Shown in pieces: positions 45,523-54,794 of a DNA stretch of 64,000 nt. Made by a program: the position numbers and the translations under genes. How positions within the stretch are numbered: position 1 is the first letter of the stretch; each line of letters starts with the position of its first letter. The DNA is from Myxococcus hansupus (lineage in GTDB: Bacteria; Myxococcota; Myxococcia; Myxococcales; Myxococcaceae): contig NZ_CP012109.1 of NCBI RefSeq assembly GCF_000280925.3, forward strand, positions 4,174,501 to 4,238,500, given 5' to 3'. The notes below the pieces were generated by a model, which was not told where the DNA came from, did not search any database, and worked only from the letters and a program-made list of their open reading frames with translations.

Positions 45523-48500
45523 GACCGGCGCCGTGGCCGGCGACAGCCAGAACCGCAGCAGGTCTTGCAGACCTGGAACGCACCCGGTGCGTTCCAGCAA
45601 CACAGCCACGTGGTCCACGGCGCCTCGAAGCAAGGCGGGCTCCCCCATGCCAAAGACGGTTTGCCTTCCCAGACACCGATAGGCGCTTTTGAGGATCTCA
45701 TCGAAGCGGGCCCCGTGTGCGCTGGCGTTCCGCAGGACACCCACCGCCTGCGCCTGCACACACACGAATGGGCGCACTGCATCCGGAAGATGTTCCCGCT
45801 GGGCATGCCGGCCTACCCCGTTCAGCGAGATCTTCTCGGTGTTCAATTCATTGCGCAGGTGTGGGTGCTGCTCCGCGACGTAGACCTCGAAGATGTTCTC
45901 AAGGAACTCCGCGACGCAAGCGAGCTTGGACTCGACCCGACCGATGAGCCCGTGCCGACACGCCCAGATATCGCCTTGCGCACGCGCCAGCAGGTGCTGG
46001 TATCTGCCCGAAAGCCTCGCGCCTTGGTCCTGAACCTCCTTCACCATTCCGCTTCGGTGAGCGTCCTCCCGGGCACGCACGTCCTCGGCGACGAAGAATT
46101 GAGCGGCCCGTTCGAGCGAAGGTCTCGCCTGGGGGCGATGCGCCGTCATTTCCGCCAGGAACGCCTTCAAACGAGGCGCGGAGACCGAAGGCGCCAAACA
46201 CACCTTGAGCGTCTTCCCGAGCGAATAGAGGTCTGCACACGATGTCCAGGTCTGTCCCGCGACGACTTCCGGTGGCACGAAATCCGGTGAGCCCACGAAC
46301 GTAGGCCCTCCCCGCTGCAACTCCGCCACGGCTCGCGCCAATCCAAAGTCGATGAGGACCGGTTTCCTGTCCTCCACGCGAATGAGGATGTTCTCGGGCT
46401 TGATGTCCCGGTGAACCACCTGGAGTTTTTCGAGCGTCTGAAGGACGGCCACCAGACGCGTGCCGACCGCAAGCGTGGCCAACTCGGAAAGCGACTCGGG
46501 CATCAGCGACTCGCCACGAATCCACTCGTAGACAACCACCCCGAGGTGAGAGTCCTGCGCGTCGATGCCCACCCGCAACATGTGCGGGAGCGCGCGAAGC
46601 ACCTGGTGGTTCTCCTGCTGGGAGAGCCGTGAGAGCCGCTGCAACAGTCGCACTTCACCCTGGAAGCGCTGGTGGGCCTTTTCGCTGTCCAACTTCACGC
46701 AGCGAACCGCCACCTCGCGGCCACCTTCCGTCGCGGGATAGACGCGCGCCTGGCTCCCTTCGAACGTCCTTTCGCCAGCGGTCAGACCCTCGCTGGGACG
46801 CTCAATGCGAGGAAGCCCCAGCCGACTGAGGGCTTCGCGTTCACGAGGCTCGCTGAGCGGCTGGGGCCGGGCAGCACGCACCTGCAAGAAGCGCTCGAGC
46901 ATGGGCAGTTGAACGGCGCCATCCTCACGAAGCACCTGCGCGTCGCGGAGCGTCTGGATGCACGCATCCACCCGCTCTGGGGAGATCTCGATGTCACCCG
47001 CCCACTGACGAAGCGAAGCAAGCGCGCGATCTCGGACGGCGGTATCGCCCGTGGAGAGTGCCTTTGCCCATGCCAAAGCCACGGGGTAGGTCTCGCTGGG
47101 TCTCCAATCGTTGAGGTTGTCGCTCTCATTGAGCACATCACGGACATACGTCCACACGTCCGCCGCGCCTTCCTGATAGTTCCTCACGATCTGCTCGGCG
47201 GCCCGGTTCACATCTTGCTCGATGAACCAGGCGCGCTTGGCGCCGTGGCAGATACTCAGTACGGCCTGAAGCAACCGGTTGAGAATAAACAGGTTGCCAG
47301 CGAGCGCGGCAAGGCTCGCCCGAGCCTCGGATGAACTCTGCAATCCCCCAGCGGCGAAGGAGCGCAGCAGGGGAAGCAGATCTTCCTCCTTGAGTGACGA
47401 GGCCTCGAAGGCCGCGGGGATGGCGGCAAGCAGGTTTGCGCCCATCAACTTGCGCATGTGAAGTTGGCCGACAAGCCCAAGCTTGATGGCCGCTCTCCCC
47501 TCACCTGCGATTCCCCAGGAGTGCTCAAGCCGGGCCTTCAGTCGCTCGCCCAGCAAATACGGGTGACCGCTTCGCGCGGCGGCCAGGGAGAAGAAGGCCT
47601 GAGCTTCATCCAGGACGATGTAGATGGCGCGGATGGGCCGCTTGCCGTCACCCTGCCTGGCCGCCTCTTCACGCACCTGCTGAAAGGCGTCCACGGTCGG
47701 AAGAATGCCGTCCTCCAGCTCCATCTTCACGGGCCGGTTGAAGCGCGTCGAAAGCTGCTCGGCCACTGCGTTCCAGAGGGAAGCAATGTCCGGGTACTCG
47801 GTGGCGACGATGAGCGGAAGAACCACGACATCCTGAAACGTCTGCGCCCGTTCCAACAGCCCCTTGAGCAGCGTGGTCTTCCCGTAGCGCCGGGGACCAC
47901 AAATGTAGAAGGAGCGGTTTCCACCTTGGACCTCGCGCAGCAAGTCCTGGAAGCAACCCTCCACCCCCAACGGGCGCGACTCCATCACCTCAACGGGAAT
48001 GTTGTCGTGAAAGGGCGACTCGAAGAACACCGGATCGAGCTGCAGCCCCTGCCAATTGAGTTCCTTGCCACTCGGGCCGAACGGCCAGATCAGCTCAGGC
48101 GAGGCGAGGTGGAATCTGACGGTGAGGTTCCTACGGCCGATGGAGAGCGGCTCGGCGCGCGCGCGCACGATAGGAATGACCACCTCCAGGTCGTGCGTCT
48201 CCGCCCCCTTCGGGATGAGGAACTCCTGCTGAGAGAGGTCCTCCAGCCATGCGGCCGGCGTATCACGCAGGTCGCCCGTCAGCTCCACCTTCAACCTGAC
48301 CTCGAGCTGTGCGGGAGCGGGGCTTTCGAGCACCACACGCACCGGAAGACTCACCCGACCATAGGGCTCACCCAGCACGGGAGGCTGCCACAGCAGGTCC
48401 GATGCGTAGGTGGTCGCGGTCAACCCCACTTTGCGCGAGAGTGGGTGGCGCAGCTCCTTCACCTTGGCCATGCGCGCCGGAGTAGGCGCAGGCTCCACGG

Positions 48501-49932
48501 GGTGACTTGGAGAAAATGAAGCGAGCCTGCGCACCGCTTCAAGGCTCGCCAGCGCCGGAAGCAAACCCGCCAGAGGACTTCGCACCGCACCCTCTACGTC
48601 CGAAAGGATGGATTCTGAGTCGGTCGGAATCATCGCCAAGGCAGCCATCAACTCGGCTGCTGCATTCGAATGCAGCCGGGGCGAGAGCGCGTCGGCCCGT
48701 TGAAATAGCGCCTCTGCCTGCTCAATCCGGGCCCAGGTCTGAGGCATTCCGATTTGAGCGTGCATTGAGTGGCAAACCTCAGCACTCAGGCGGCTGCGAA
48801 GCACCTCGATCCGCGGAAGCCACTTCGCTTCCACCTCCGCAGCGCGAGCGCGCAGCTCCACGGCCCCCTGAAGCTGCTCCAACCATGAGCCCGTGACGCC
48901 ATTGGGCATGGGAACCCCTTGGCTCAGGCGTCGAACTTCTTCCTGTTGGGTCTCCACCCACGCCACGCACTGCAACATCTCACCGCAGACATCGGGCTCA
49001 GCAACAAGGGCCATGAACATCCGCGCACGAGAACCGTGCGTCGGAGTCTGGAGTGCGCGAGGCCAGACCCAACTCGGCAGGCCCGCTTGCTCAATGCGCT
49101 CCAGCGACTGTGCCACCGCGACAAGCTCGCTCAGCTCCGAACGCGCATTGAACGCCTCTACGAGGTCCCCCGGAATCGCATCCGCATCCCTCAGCCCCAT
49201 CACCTGAAGGATGCGTGCAACGTTCGCCTCACGGGTCCTGAGGAGCTCGGGCTCAACGTCGAACGCCACAAGCTTCTGGAGCGCCTGCAAAAGGGTCTTC
49301 ACGGCACCGCTACGACCTTCTTGGCTCTTCGCGGAGAAGGGCTGCTCCATCCAGGAGGACTGGTTCTGGCACAGCACATCCCAGGCCTGGGCCACCTGCC
49401 CCCACGCTGGGCGGGCCGCGGCCCTAAGCGCCTCCAGGCGTTGTTCTTGGTACTTGGGAACGGGCAAGGCAATCTCCAGCCTCCTTGCCGAGGTCTCTAC
49501 GACGGTGCCAACGACCGCGGGCAACACGACGACCTGCGGAGCCTGCCTGGGCACCGCCAGAGCGGCGCCCCCGCTGACGGATGGCACGATCGGAGCAGCG
49601 GGCAATTCCGCGAGTGCTGGCCGCGGATGCGGTTGTGCAGCAGGCGCTGAAGCCGCCCCCGCCTGCACAACAGGCCTGGCGTTGGGCGGGGACACCAACA
49701 CCTTGTGAAGGACCTGATTGAGGAGCGCGATGGCGTTGCGGACCTTCTCGTCCGTACGAGCGCCGTGCGCCTGAGCCAATGACTTGAGCGAGCTGTCGCG
49801 CTCAGGCGACTCCTTCAATTCCCACAGGGACTGGCAGTCACCGAGCTTCAGACAAAGCGCTTCGTACGAGATTGGGCGATTCTGATCGAAGCCATCGAGG
49901 TGCTTCCTGGCCAGAGCACGCGCTGCGGACAT
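45520..49932 (-). CDS. Multidomain STAND/AAA-type ATPase - Ser/Thr kinase - HEPN-like fusion
   Basis: About 1470 residues from ATG 49932 (a GTG at 49953 is possible). Visible parts: N-terminal 1-95 unknown, a Pro/Ala-rich linker to about 165, a helical region to about 480, and a beta-rich region 500-640. A P-loop ATPase follows, with GPRRYGKTTL near 678 and YIVLDEAQ near 768, then a winged-helix-like segment near 1000-1040. The kinase fold occupies about 1065-1320, with HRDIKPEN near 1173 and IDFGLA near 1194. The C-terminus contains LRNASAHG with Arg1401 and His1406, the RNxxxH signature of HEPN RNases. The kinase glycine loop is degenerate (FEGSQARVY) and the VAxK lysine reads VAVR, so activity is doubtful. 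I infer a sensor-switch protein whose effector is the C-terminus or the neighbouring protease. Confidence 0.88.
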   Translation of the reverse strand: MSAARALARKHLDGFDQNRPISYEALCLKLGDCQSLWELKESPERDSSLKSLAQAHGARTDEKVRNAIALLNQVLHKVLVSPPNARPVVQAGAASAPAAQPHPRPALAELPAAPIVPSVSGGAALAVPRQAPQVVVLPAVVGTVVETSARRLEIALPVPKYQEQRLEALRAAARPAWGQVAQAWDVLCQNQSSWMEQPFSAKSQEGRSGAVKTLLQALQKLVAFDVEPELLRTREANVARILQVMGLRDADAIPGDLVEAFNARSELSELVAVAQSLERIEQAGLPSWVWPRALQTPTHGSRARMFMALVAEPDVCGEMLQCVAWVETQQEEVRRLSQGVPMPNGVTGSWLEQLQGAVELRARAAEVEAKWLPRIEVLRSRLSAEVCHSMHAQIGMPQTWARIEQAEALFQRADALSPRLHSNAAAELMAALAMIPTDSESILSDVEGAVRSPLAGLLPALASLEAVRRLASFSPSHPVEPAPTPARMAKVKELRHPLSRKVGLTATTYASDLLWQPPVLGEPYGRVSLPVRVVLESPAPAQLEVRLKVELTGDLRDTPAAWLEDLSQQEFLIPKGAETHDLEVVIPIVRARAEPLSIGRRNLTVRFHLASPELIWPFGPSGKELNWQGLQLDPVFFESPFHDNIPVEVMESRPLGVEGCFQDLLREVQGGNRSFYICGPRRYGKTTLLKGLLERAQTFQDVVVLPLIVATEYPDIASLWNAVAEQLSTRFNRPVKMELEDGILPTVDAFQQVREEAARQGDGKRPIRAIYIVLDEAQAFFSLAAARSGHPYLLGERLKARLEHSWGIAGEGRAAIKLGLVGQLHMRKLMGANLLAAIPAAFEASSLKEEDLLPLLRSFAAGGLQSSSEARASLAALAGNLFILNRLLQAVLSICHGAKRAWFIEQDVNRAAEQIVRNYQEGAADVWTYVRDVLNESDNLNDWRPSETYPVALAWAKALSTGDTAVRDRALASLRQWAGDIEISPERVDACIQTLRDAQVLREDGAVQLPMLERFLQVRAARPQPLSEPREREALSRLGLPRIERPSEGLTAGERTFEGSQARVYPATEGGREVAVRCVKLDSEKAHQRFQGEVRLLQRLSRLSQQENHQVLRALPHMLRVGIDAQDSHLGVVVYEWIRGESLMPESLSELATLAVGTRLVAVLQTLEKLQVVHRDIKPENILIRVEDRKPVLIDFGLARAVAELQRGGPTFVGSPDFVPPEVVAGQTWTSCADLYSLGKTLKVCLAPSVSAPRLKAFLAEMTAHRPQARPSLERAAQFFVAEDVRAREDAHRSGMVKEVQDQGARLSGRYQHLLARAQGDIWACRHGLIGRVESKLACVAEFLENIFEVYVAEQHPHLRNELNTEKISLNGVGRHAQREHLPDAVRPFVCVQAQAVGVLRNASAHGARFDEILKSAYRCLGRQTVFGMGEPALLRGAVDHVAVLLERTGCVPGLQDLLRFWLSPATAPV

Positions 49933-49953
49933 TTCGCTTTCAATCGGTCGCAC

Positions 49954-50413
49954 AGTCCAGATCCACGTCCCCCAGAGCGGTTACGCGCGTCATGCACGCC
50001 CTACCCAGAGAATTGTCATTCCAGCAGATTGGATTGACGTCCGGCTAGGACCTCTCCCGAGGAGAATGTCTTCCGAGGGCTTCTGGGAATGGCGTCTGGT
50101 CGCCAATACCTCGCAAGAGGTATGGCGCCGTGCACCCATGGTTGGCTTTGGGCGGTGAGCCAGCCGCCCAGGCACGAACCCTGTCTGGCTTCGACATGGG
50201 CACTCGCCAAGACCCGCGGGACCCTTCGCGGGGAGCACGGGAGGTCGAGCTGAGGTCACTGGGAGGGAGGCACTGGCGCGCACCCGGTGTCGAACGTCCA
50301 CCGCAAGCAGCACGGCGCACCCCCTCTCAGCCCCTGCCCCGGCTGCCGTGCTGGCACCACCGGCGATCACGGCGAGCCACGCCAGCGGTCGACGGCCTTG
50401 GCCCCAAAAGGTG
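49954..50413. other. Non-coding gap
   Basis: About 460 bp between the ATPase-kinase gene and the tRNA-Pro terminator. I see no credible gene, repeat or RNA. It presumably carries the promoter of the ATPase-kinase gene, but no clear box pair is visible. Confidence 0.5.
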
Positions 50414-50457
50414 AAGGCCCTGGAATCCTCAGCTTTCGCTGAGAACTCCAGGGCCTT
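50414..50457 (-). terminator. Terminator hairpin of tRNA-Pro
   Basis: An 11-bp perfect outer stem (50414-50424 with 50447-50457) and an inner 6-bp stem (50428-50433 with 50438-50443) closing on TTTC. It starts 3 bases after the tRNA CCA end, with a short T-run (CTTTTGG) just beyond it. Confidence 0.8.
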
Positions 50458-50460
50458 CGA

Positions 50461-50537
<77 letters not shown>

Positions 50538-50566
50538 GCACTGCTGCTGCCGTGAAAGGGTGCGCC

Positions 50567-50595
50567 CTTATGCCCCCACATGACGTTCAGGTCAA
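50567..50595 (-). promoter_or_regulatory. Sigma-70-type promoter of tRNA-Pro
   Basis: -35 TTGACC (50590-50595), 17-bp spacer, -10 CATAAG (50567-50572). The -10 lies 30 bases before the tRNA 5' end, within the ihfA 3' region. Confidence 0.65.
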
Positions 50596-50625
50596 GCAAG
50601 AGAAGCGGGGCGCCTACCAAAAAAC

Positions 50626-51015
50626 TCACCCTTCCATGTCCTCCATTCCCTCTTCGTCGAAGTCCTCGCCACGGGCCTCGGCCGCATCGGCGGCGGCCTC
50701 TTCCCGAGCGTCGATCTCCGCGTGATCCTCCGGCGGGGCCTCCCCGTTGAGGGCGCTCTTGAGGACCTGGCTCGGCCGGAAGGTCAGCACCCGGCGCGCC
50801 GAGATCTCGATCTCCTTGCCCGTCTGCGGATTGCGGCCCACGCGCGCCTTCTTCTGGCGCACCTGGAAGTTGCCGAACCCGGAGATCTTGATCTTGTCCC
50901 CGCGCTCAAGGGTCTCCTTGAGCGTGTCGAACACGAGCTCCACGATTTCGGCCGACTCCTTCTTCGAGAAGCCGACCTTCTCGTAGACACCCTCGATGAT
51001 GTCCGCCTTCGTCAT
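50626..51015 (-). CDS. ihfA: Integration host factor subunit alpha
   Basis: A 129-residue DNA-bending protein of the HU/IHF family; with IhfB it bends DNA at specific sites in the nucleoid. The core (1-94) aligns along its length with E. coli IHF-alpha: MTKADI, the SGFGNF turn, GRNPQTG at the beta-arm tip and FRPSQ. ATG 51015 has GAGG ten bases upstream. It follows pheT by 90 bp, the classic pheST-ihfA order. Unusual is an acidic C-terminal extension of about 35 residues (95-129, rich in Glu, Asp and Ala) absent from the enterobacterial protein. It may lower or tune DNA affinity, which is inference. Confidence 0.95.
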   Translation of the reverse strand: MTKADIIEGVYEKVGFSKKESAEIVELVFDTLKETLERGDKIKISGFGNFQVRQKKARVGRNPQTGKEIEISARRVLTFRPSQVLKSALNGEAPPEDHAEIDAREEAAADAAEARGEDFDEEGMEDMEG

Positions 51016-51054
51016 GCGAATCCTCGGGAAGCCCTCGGGGCTGAACGCGGGGCA

Positions 51055-51083
51055 CTGTTGCAGCCTTCCCGAAGACGTGTCAA
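51055..51083 (-). promoter_or_regulatory. Possible promoter of ihfA
   Basis: A perfect -35 TTGACA (51078-51083) with a poor -10 CAACAG (51055-51060) at 17 bp, in the pheT-ihfA gap. The -10 is weak, so this is only a candidate. Confidence 0.35.
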
Positions 51084-51105
51084 CCCTCTGACTTCATTCA
51101 GGAAT

Positions 51106-53520
51106 TCAGGCGCGCAAGGCTGCCCCCAGCCGCTGCTTCACCTCGTCCACGATGCGCTGGTGCGCCTCGTTGACCTCCACGTCGGTCAGCGTCCGCTCGG
51201 GCGAGCGATACCGCAGCGCATAGGCCAGGTTCTTCCGACCCTGGGGAATCTGCTCACCGGTGTACACGTCGAACACCTGAGCCTCCTCCACCAACGGTCG
51301 GCCGACCTCCAGGATCACCCGCCGCACCTCGTCGTTGGGCAGCTCCAGCGGCACCACCACCGCCAGGTCGCGCAGCACCGCCGGGAACCTCGGCAGGGAG
51401 CGGTACGCCGGCACCAGCTTCGCCGCCGCGTACAGCGCGTCCGTGTCCAGTTCGAACACGAACACCCCGTCCGGCAGGCCCAGCGCCTTCACCACCCGGG
51501 GATGCACCTCGCCCACATGGCCCAGCACCGTGCCGTCCGCCGCCTTCACCCGCGCCACGGCCTTCGGGTGGTACGCCGCCGGCCCCTCGGGCGAATACGT
51601 CACGCCGTCTACGCGGAGCGCACCCAGCAGCCCCTCCACCGCCGCCTTCGCGTCGTAGAAGTCCGCCCGCGCGTCCTTGTGCGTCCAGCTCCGGCCGCCA
51701 CCGCGCAGGCCCCACACCAGACCGGCCACGCGAGGCACCTCGCGCGCCGCGGGCCGCTGCCCCTGCCCGCCCTCCGCGTCCTGGAAGTAGGCCCGACCCG
51801 TCTCATAGAGGGCCACCGCCTCCACCTGGTGCCGCACGCTGCGGGACAGGTTCTCCAGCAGCCCCGGAAGCAGGCTGGTGCGCATCACCGACTGCTCGAC
51901 GCTCAGCGGGTTGAGCAGCGCCACCGGCTTCTCCGCGCCCCCCAGCACCTCCAGGCTGCGCGGCGCGACGAACGAGTAGTTCACCACCTCGTCGAATCCC
52001 GCCCCGGCCAGCGCCTGGCGCATGCGGCGCTCGGCTTCCGAGTGCGCGGGCTCCGGCGCCAGCGTGGCCAGACCGCGCGGCAGCGTCGCCGGGATGTTGT
52101 CGTAGCCATAGATGCGCGCGACCTCCTCCAGCAGGTCCTCCTCACGCTCCACGTCCACGCGGGCCCGAGGCACCTCGTACGTCGCCTGCCCCGTCCCCTC
52201 CTCCACCTGCTTGAAGCCCAGGGCCTCCAGGATGCGGCGGACCTCCTTCTCCGCCACGGCCACGCCCAGCACCTGCTCGACTCGGGCGAAGCGCAGCGTC
52301 ACCTTCCGAGGCGGCTTCGGCGCCGGGTACACGTCCACGCGGCCCGGGGCCACCGTGCCCCCCGCCAGCTCCGCGATGAGCTGCGCGGCCCGGTCAATCG
52401 CCGGCACCACCGCGTCCAGGTCCGCGCCGCGCTCGAAGCGGTGCGACGCCTCCGTGTGCAGCCCGTGCCGCTTCGACGAACGCCGCACCGAGGAGCCCTG
52501 GAAGTTCGCGGACTCGAGCACCAGCCGCTTCGTGCCCTCCGTCACCTCGCTGTCGCCGCCGCCCATGACCCCAGCGATGGCCTGCGCCCGGTCCTTGTCC
52601 GCGATGACCAGGTCATCCACGTCCAGCACGCGGTCCTTGCCGTCCAGCGTCTTGAGCTTCTCGCCGCGCGTCGCCGGGCGGACGACAATCTCCTGCCCGG
52701 CCAGCTTCTCCAGGTCGAAGGCGTGCAGCGGCTGCCCGTACTCCAGATTCACGTAGTTGGTGACGTCCACCACGTTGTTGATGGCGCGCACCCCGGCCGC
52801 CTTCAGCCGGTCCTGCATCCACTGCGGAGACGGGCCAATCGTCACATTCTCCACCACGCGCGCCACGTAGCGCGGGCAGCGGTCCGGGGCGTCCACGCTC
52901 ACCTTCACCTGCTCGGCCGCGGGCGTGCCCGACTCGGGCGGCTGGGGCTGGGGCACCTTCAGCGCGGAGCCCGTCACCACGCTCACCTCGCGCGCCACGC
53001 CCAGGTGGCTCAGCGCGTCCGGCCGGTTCGGCGTGACGTTGACCTCCAGCACCACGTCATCCAGCCCCACGGCCTCCGCGATGGGCAGGCCCACGCGCGT
53101 GTCCGCCGGGAGGATGAGCAGGCCGCTGGACTCCTCGCTCAGGCCCAGCTCCTTGGACGAGCAGAGCATGCCGAAGCTGTCCACGCCGCGCAGCGCCGCC
53201 TGCTTGATGTCCATCCCGTTGGGCAGCTTCGCCCCCACGGTGGCCAGCGGCACCTTGTCGCCCACCTTGAAGTTCTTCGCGCCGCACACCACCTGGAGCA
53301 GCGCCGTCCCGCCGATGTCCACCTGCGTGACGGACAGCTTGTCCGCGTTGGGGTGCTGCACGGACTCCTTGATTTGCGCCACCACCACGCCGCGCAGGCC
53401 TTCCGCGGGGCGCTCCATGCCTTCAATCTCAAGGCCCGCGGCGGTCAGCTTGCGCGCCAGCTCGTCCACGGACGGCGGCAGCGCCACGTAATCGCCCAGC
53501 CACTTCACCGAAATCTTCAC
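51106..53520 (-). CDS. pheT: Phenylalanine--tRNA ligase beta subunit
   Basis: 804 residues from GTG 53520, which gives the canonical N-terminus VKISVKWLGDYV; the frame is open further upstream but the extension looks unrelated. The beta subunit of the (alpha-beta)2 enzyme carries the tRNA-binding EMAP-like domain near the N-terminus, the B3/B4 editing domain in the middle, the B5 domain and a C-terminal anticodon-binding ferredoxin-like domain (RFPAVLRDLAVVVP). Length is normal for the family. It lies 64 bp after pheS, probably one transcript with it. Confidence 0.97.
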   Translation of the reverse strand: MKISVKWLGDYVALPPSVDELARKLTAAGLEIEGMERPAEGLRGVVVAQIKESVQHPNADKLSVTQVDIGGTALLQVVCGAKNFKVGDKVPLATVGAKLPNGMDIKQAALRGVDSFGMLCSSKELGLSEESSGLLILPADTRVGLPIAEAVGLDDVVLEVNVTPNRPDALSHLGVAREVSVVTGSALKVPQPQPPESGTPAAEQVKVSVDAPDRCPRYVARVVENVTIGPSPQWMQDRLKAAGVRAINNVVDVTNYVNLEYGQPLHAFDLEKLAGQEIVVRPATRGEKLKTLDGKDRVLDVDDLVIADKDRAQAIAGVMGGGDSEVTEGTKRLVLESANFQGSSVRRSSKRHGLHTEASHRFERGADLDAVVPAIDRAAQLIAELAGGTVAPGRVDVYPAPKPPRKVTLRFARVEQVLGVAVAEKEVRRILEALGFKQVEEGTGQATYEVPRARVDVEREEDLLEEVARIYGYDNIPATLPRGLATLAPEPAHSEAERRMRQALAGAGFDEVVNYSFVAPRSLEVLGGAEKPVALLNPLSVEQSVMRTSLLPGLLENLSRSVRHQVEAVALYETGRAYFQDAEGGQGQRPAAREVPRVAGLVWGLRGGGRSWTHKDARADFYDAKAAVEGLLGALRVDGVTYSPEGPAAYHPKAVARVKAADGTVLGHVGEVHPRVVKALGLPDGVFVFELDTDALYAAAKLVPAYRSLPRFPAVLRDLAVVVPLELPNDEVRRVILEVGRPLVEEAQVFDVYTGEQIPQGRKNLAYALRYRSPERTLTDVEVNEAHQRIVDEVKQRLGAALRA

Positions 53521-53584
53521 AGGTCCACCCTCTTCTTCTTCCGGCTGGAACACGGGGGCCGCCCTCAAGGGGCCCCCTGGAATC

Positions 53585-54634
53585 TCAGAACTGCTCGAGG
53601 AAGCGCGCGTCGTTCTCGAACATCATCCGCAGGTCGTCGATGCGGTAGCGCAGCATCGCGATGCGCTCCACGCCCATGCCGAACGCGTAGCCCGTCACCT
53701 CGTTCGGGTCATACCCGGCGGACGTGAAGACGTTGGGGTGCACCATGCCGCTGCCCAGCACCTCCAACCACCCCGTCTGCTTGCAGATGCGGCAACCCTT
53801 CCCGCTGCAGTTGGTGCAGGTGATGTCCACCTCGGCGGAGGGCTCCGTGAAGGGGAAGAAGGACGGGCGGAAGCGCGTGCGCGTGTCCGAGCCGAAGAAC
53901 GCCGTCACGAACGCCGCCAGCGAGCCCTTCAGCTCGGCGAACGTCACGCCCTTGTCCACCAGCAGGCCTTCCACCTGGTGGAACATCGGCGTGTGCGTCA
54001 GGTCCGAGTCGCGCCGGTACACCCGGCCCGGCATCACCGCGCGGATGGGCGGCTTGCGGTTGAGCATGTACCGCACCTGCACCGGGGACGTGTGCGTGCG
54101 CAGCAGCGCGGAGCTGTCCGCCTTCTTCGCGTGGCCCAGGGTGGCCTCGTCCACGTAGAAGGTGTCCTGCATGTCCCGCGCGGGGTGGTCCTTCGGCAGG
54201 TTCAGCGCCTCGAAGTTGAAGTAGTCCAGCTCGATTTCCGGGCCGCTGGCCACGTCGAAGCCGAGCCGCGAGAAGGTCCGGACAATCTCCTCCATCGTCC
54301 GCGACACGGGGTGCCGGCTGCCCAGCGCCACGCCGCGTCCTGGCAGCGTCACGTCCAGGCCCGGGCCCTGAAGCTGGGCCTCCAGCGCGGCCGCCTCGGC
54401 GCGCTCCACGGCCTCGGCGAGCAGCTTCTCCAGCTCCGCCTTGACGCTGTTGGCCACCTCGCCCAGCGAGCGCCGCTCATCCGGGGGCAGCTTGCCCATG
54501 CCGCCCAGCACGCCGGACAGCTCGCCCTTCTTGCCCAGGTAGCGGACCCGCAGTGCTTCCACCGCGGACAGCTCCGACGCGCCGCCAATCTCCCGCCTCG
54601 CGGACTCCGCGAGCGCCAGCAACCGATCCCGCAT
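53585..54634 (-). CDS. pheS: Phenylalanine--tRNA ligase alpha subunit
   Basis: 349 residues; ATG 54634 follows a GGAGG. This is the catalytic subunit that makes Phe-AMP and charges tRNA-Phe. An N-terminal coiled coil (1-85) precedes the class II core: motif 1 region around [10 protein letters not shown], motif 2 [12 protein letters not shown] and motif 3 [15 protein letters not shown] Cys cluster [12 protein letters not shown] sits between motifs 2 and 3, as in many bacterial PheS. The leader contains a hairpin with an eight-T run (54683-54713), suggesting attenuation. Confidence 0.97.
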   Translation of the reverse strand: MRDRLLALAESARREIGGASELSAVEALRVRYLGKKGELSGVLGGMGKLPPDERRSLGEVANSVKAELEKLLAEAVERAEAAALEAQLQGPGLDVTLPGRGVALGSRHPVSRTMEEIVRTFSRLGFDVASGPEIELDYFNFEALNLPKDHPARDMQDTFYVDEATLGHAKKADSSALLRTHTSPVQVRYMLNRKPPIRAVMPGRVYRRDSDLTHTPMFHQVEGLLVDKGVTFAELKGSLAAFVTAFFGSDTRTRFRPSFFPFTEPSAEVDITCTNCSGKGCRICKQTGWLEVLGSGMVHPNVFTSAGYDPNEVTGYAFGMGVERIAMLRYRIDDLRMMFENDARFLEQF

Positions 54635-54682
54635 GGACTTCCGCCTCCGTTCCAGTTCCCCGCGCGCCCTTGGCGCCGAGGC

Positions 54683-54713
54683 AAAAAAAAGGGCCGCCCC
54701 AGAGAGGCAGCCC
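54683..54713 (-). terminator. Attenuator-like terminator in the pheS leader
   Basis: An 8-bp stem (GGGCTGCC with GGCGGCCC, one G-U pair) at 54691-54713 is followed directly by eight T residues (54690-54683), about 50 bp before the pheS ATG. As an intrinsic terminator between rplT and pheS it must be read through, or act conditionally, unless pheS has a promoter in the 50 bp below it. Confidence 0.7.
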
Positions 54714-54770
54714 GTTCAAACATCCGGACAGGGTGGCCAGCGTCAGCCCACCACCCCACCCGTTCTGTCT

Positions 54771-54787
54771 CCAGCCTTGGGGGCTGG
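54771..54787 (-). terminator. Hairpin after rplT
   Basis: A perfect 6-bp stem (CCAGCC/GGCTGG, 5-base loop) 8 bases after the rplT stop. It lacks a T-run, so it may be a processing or leader structure rather than a terminator. Confidence 0.4.
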
Positions 54788-54794
54788 ATGTGTC

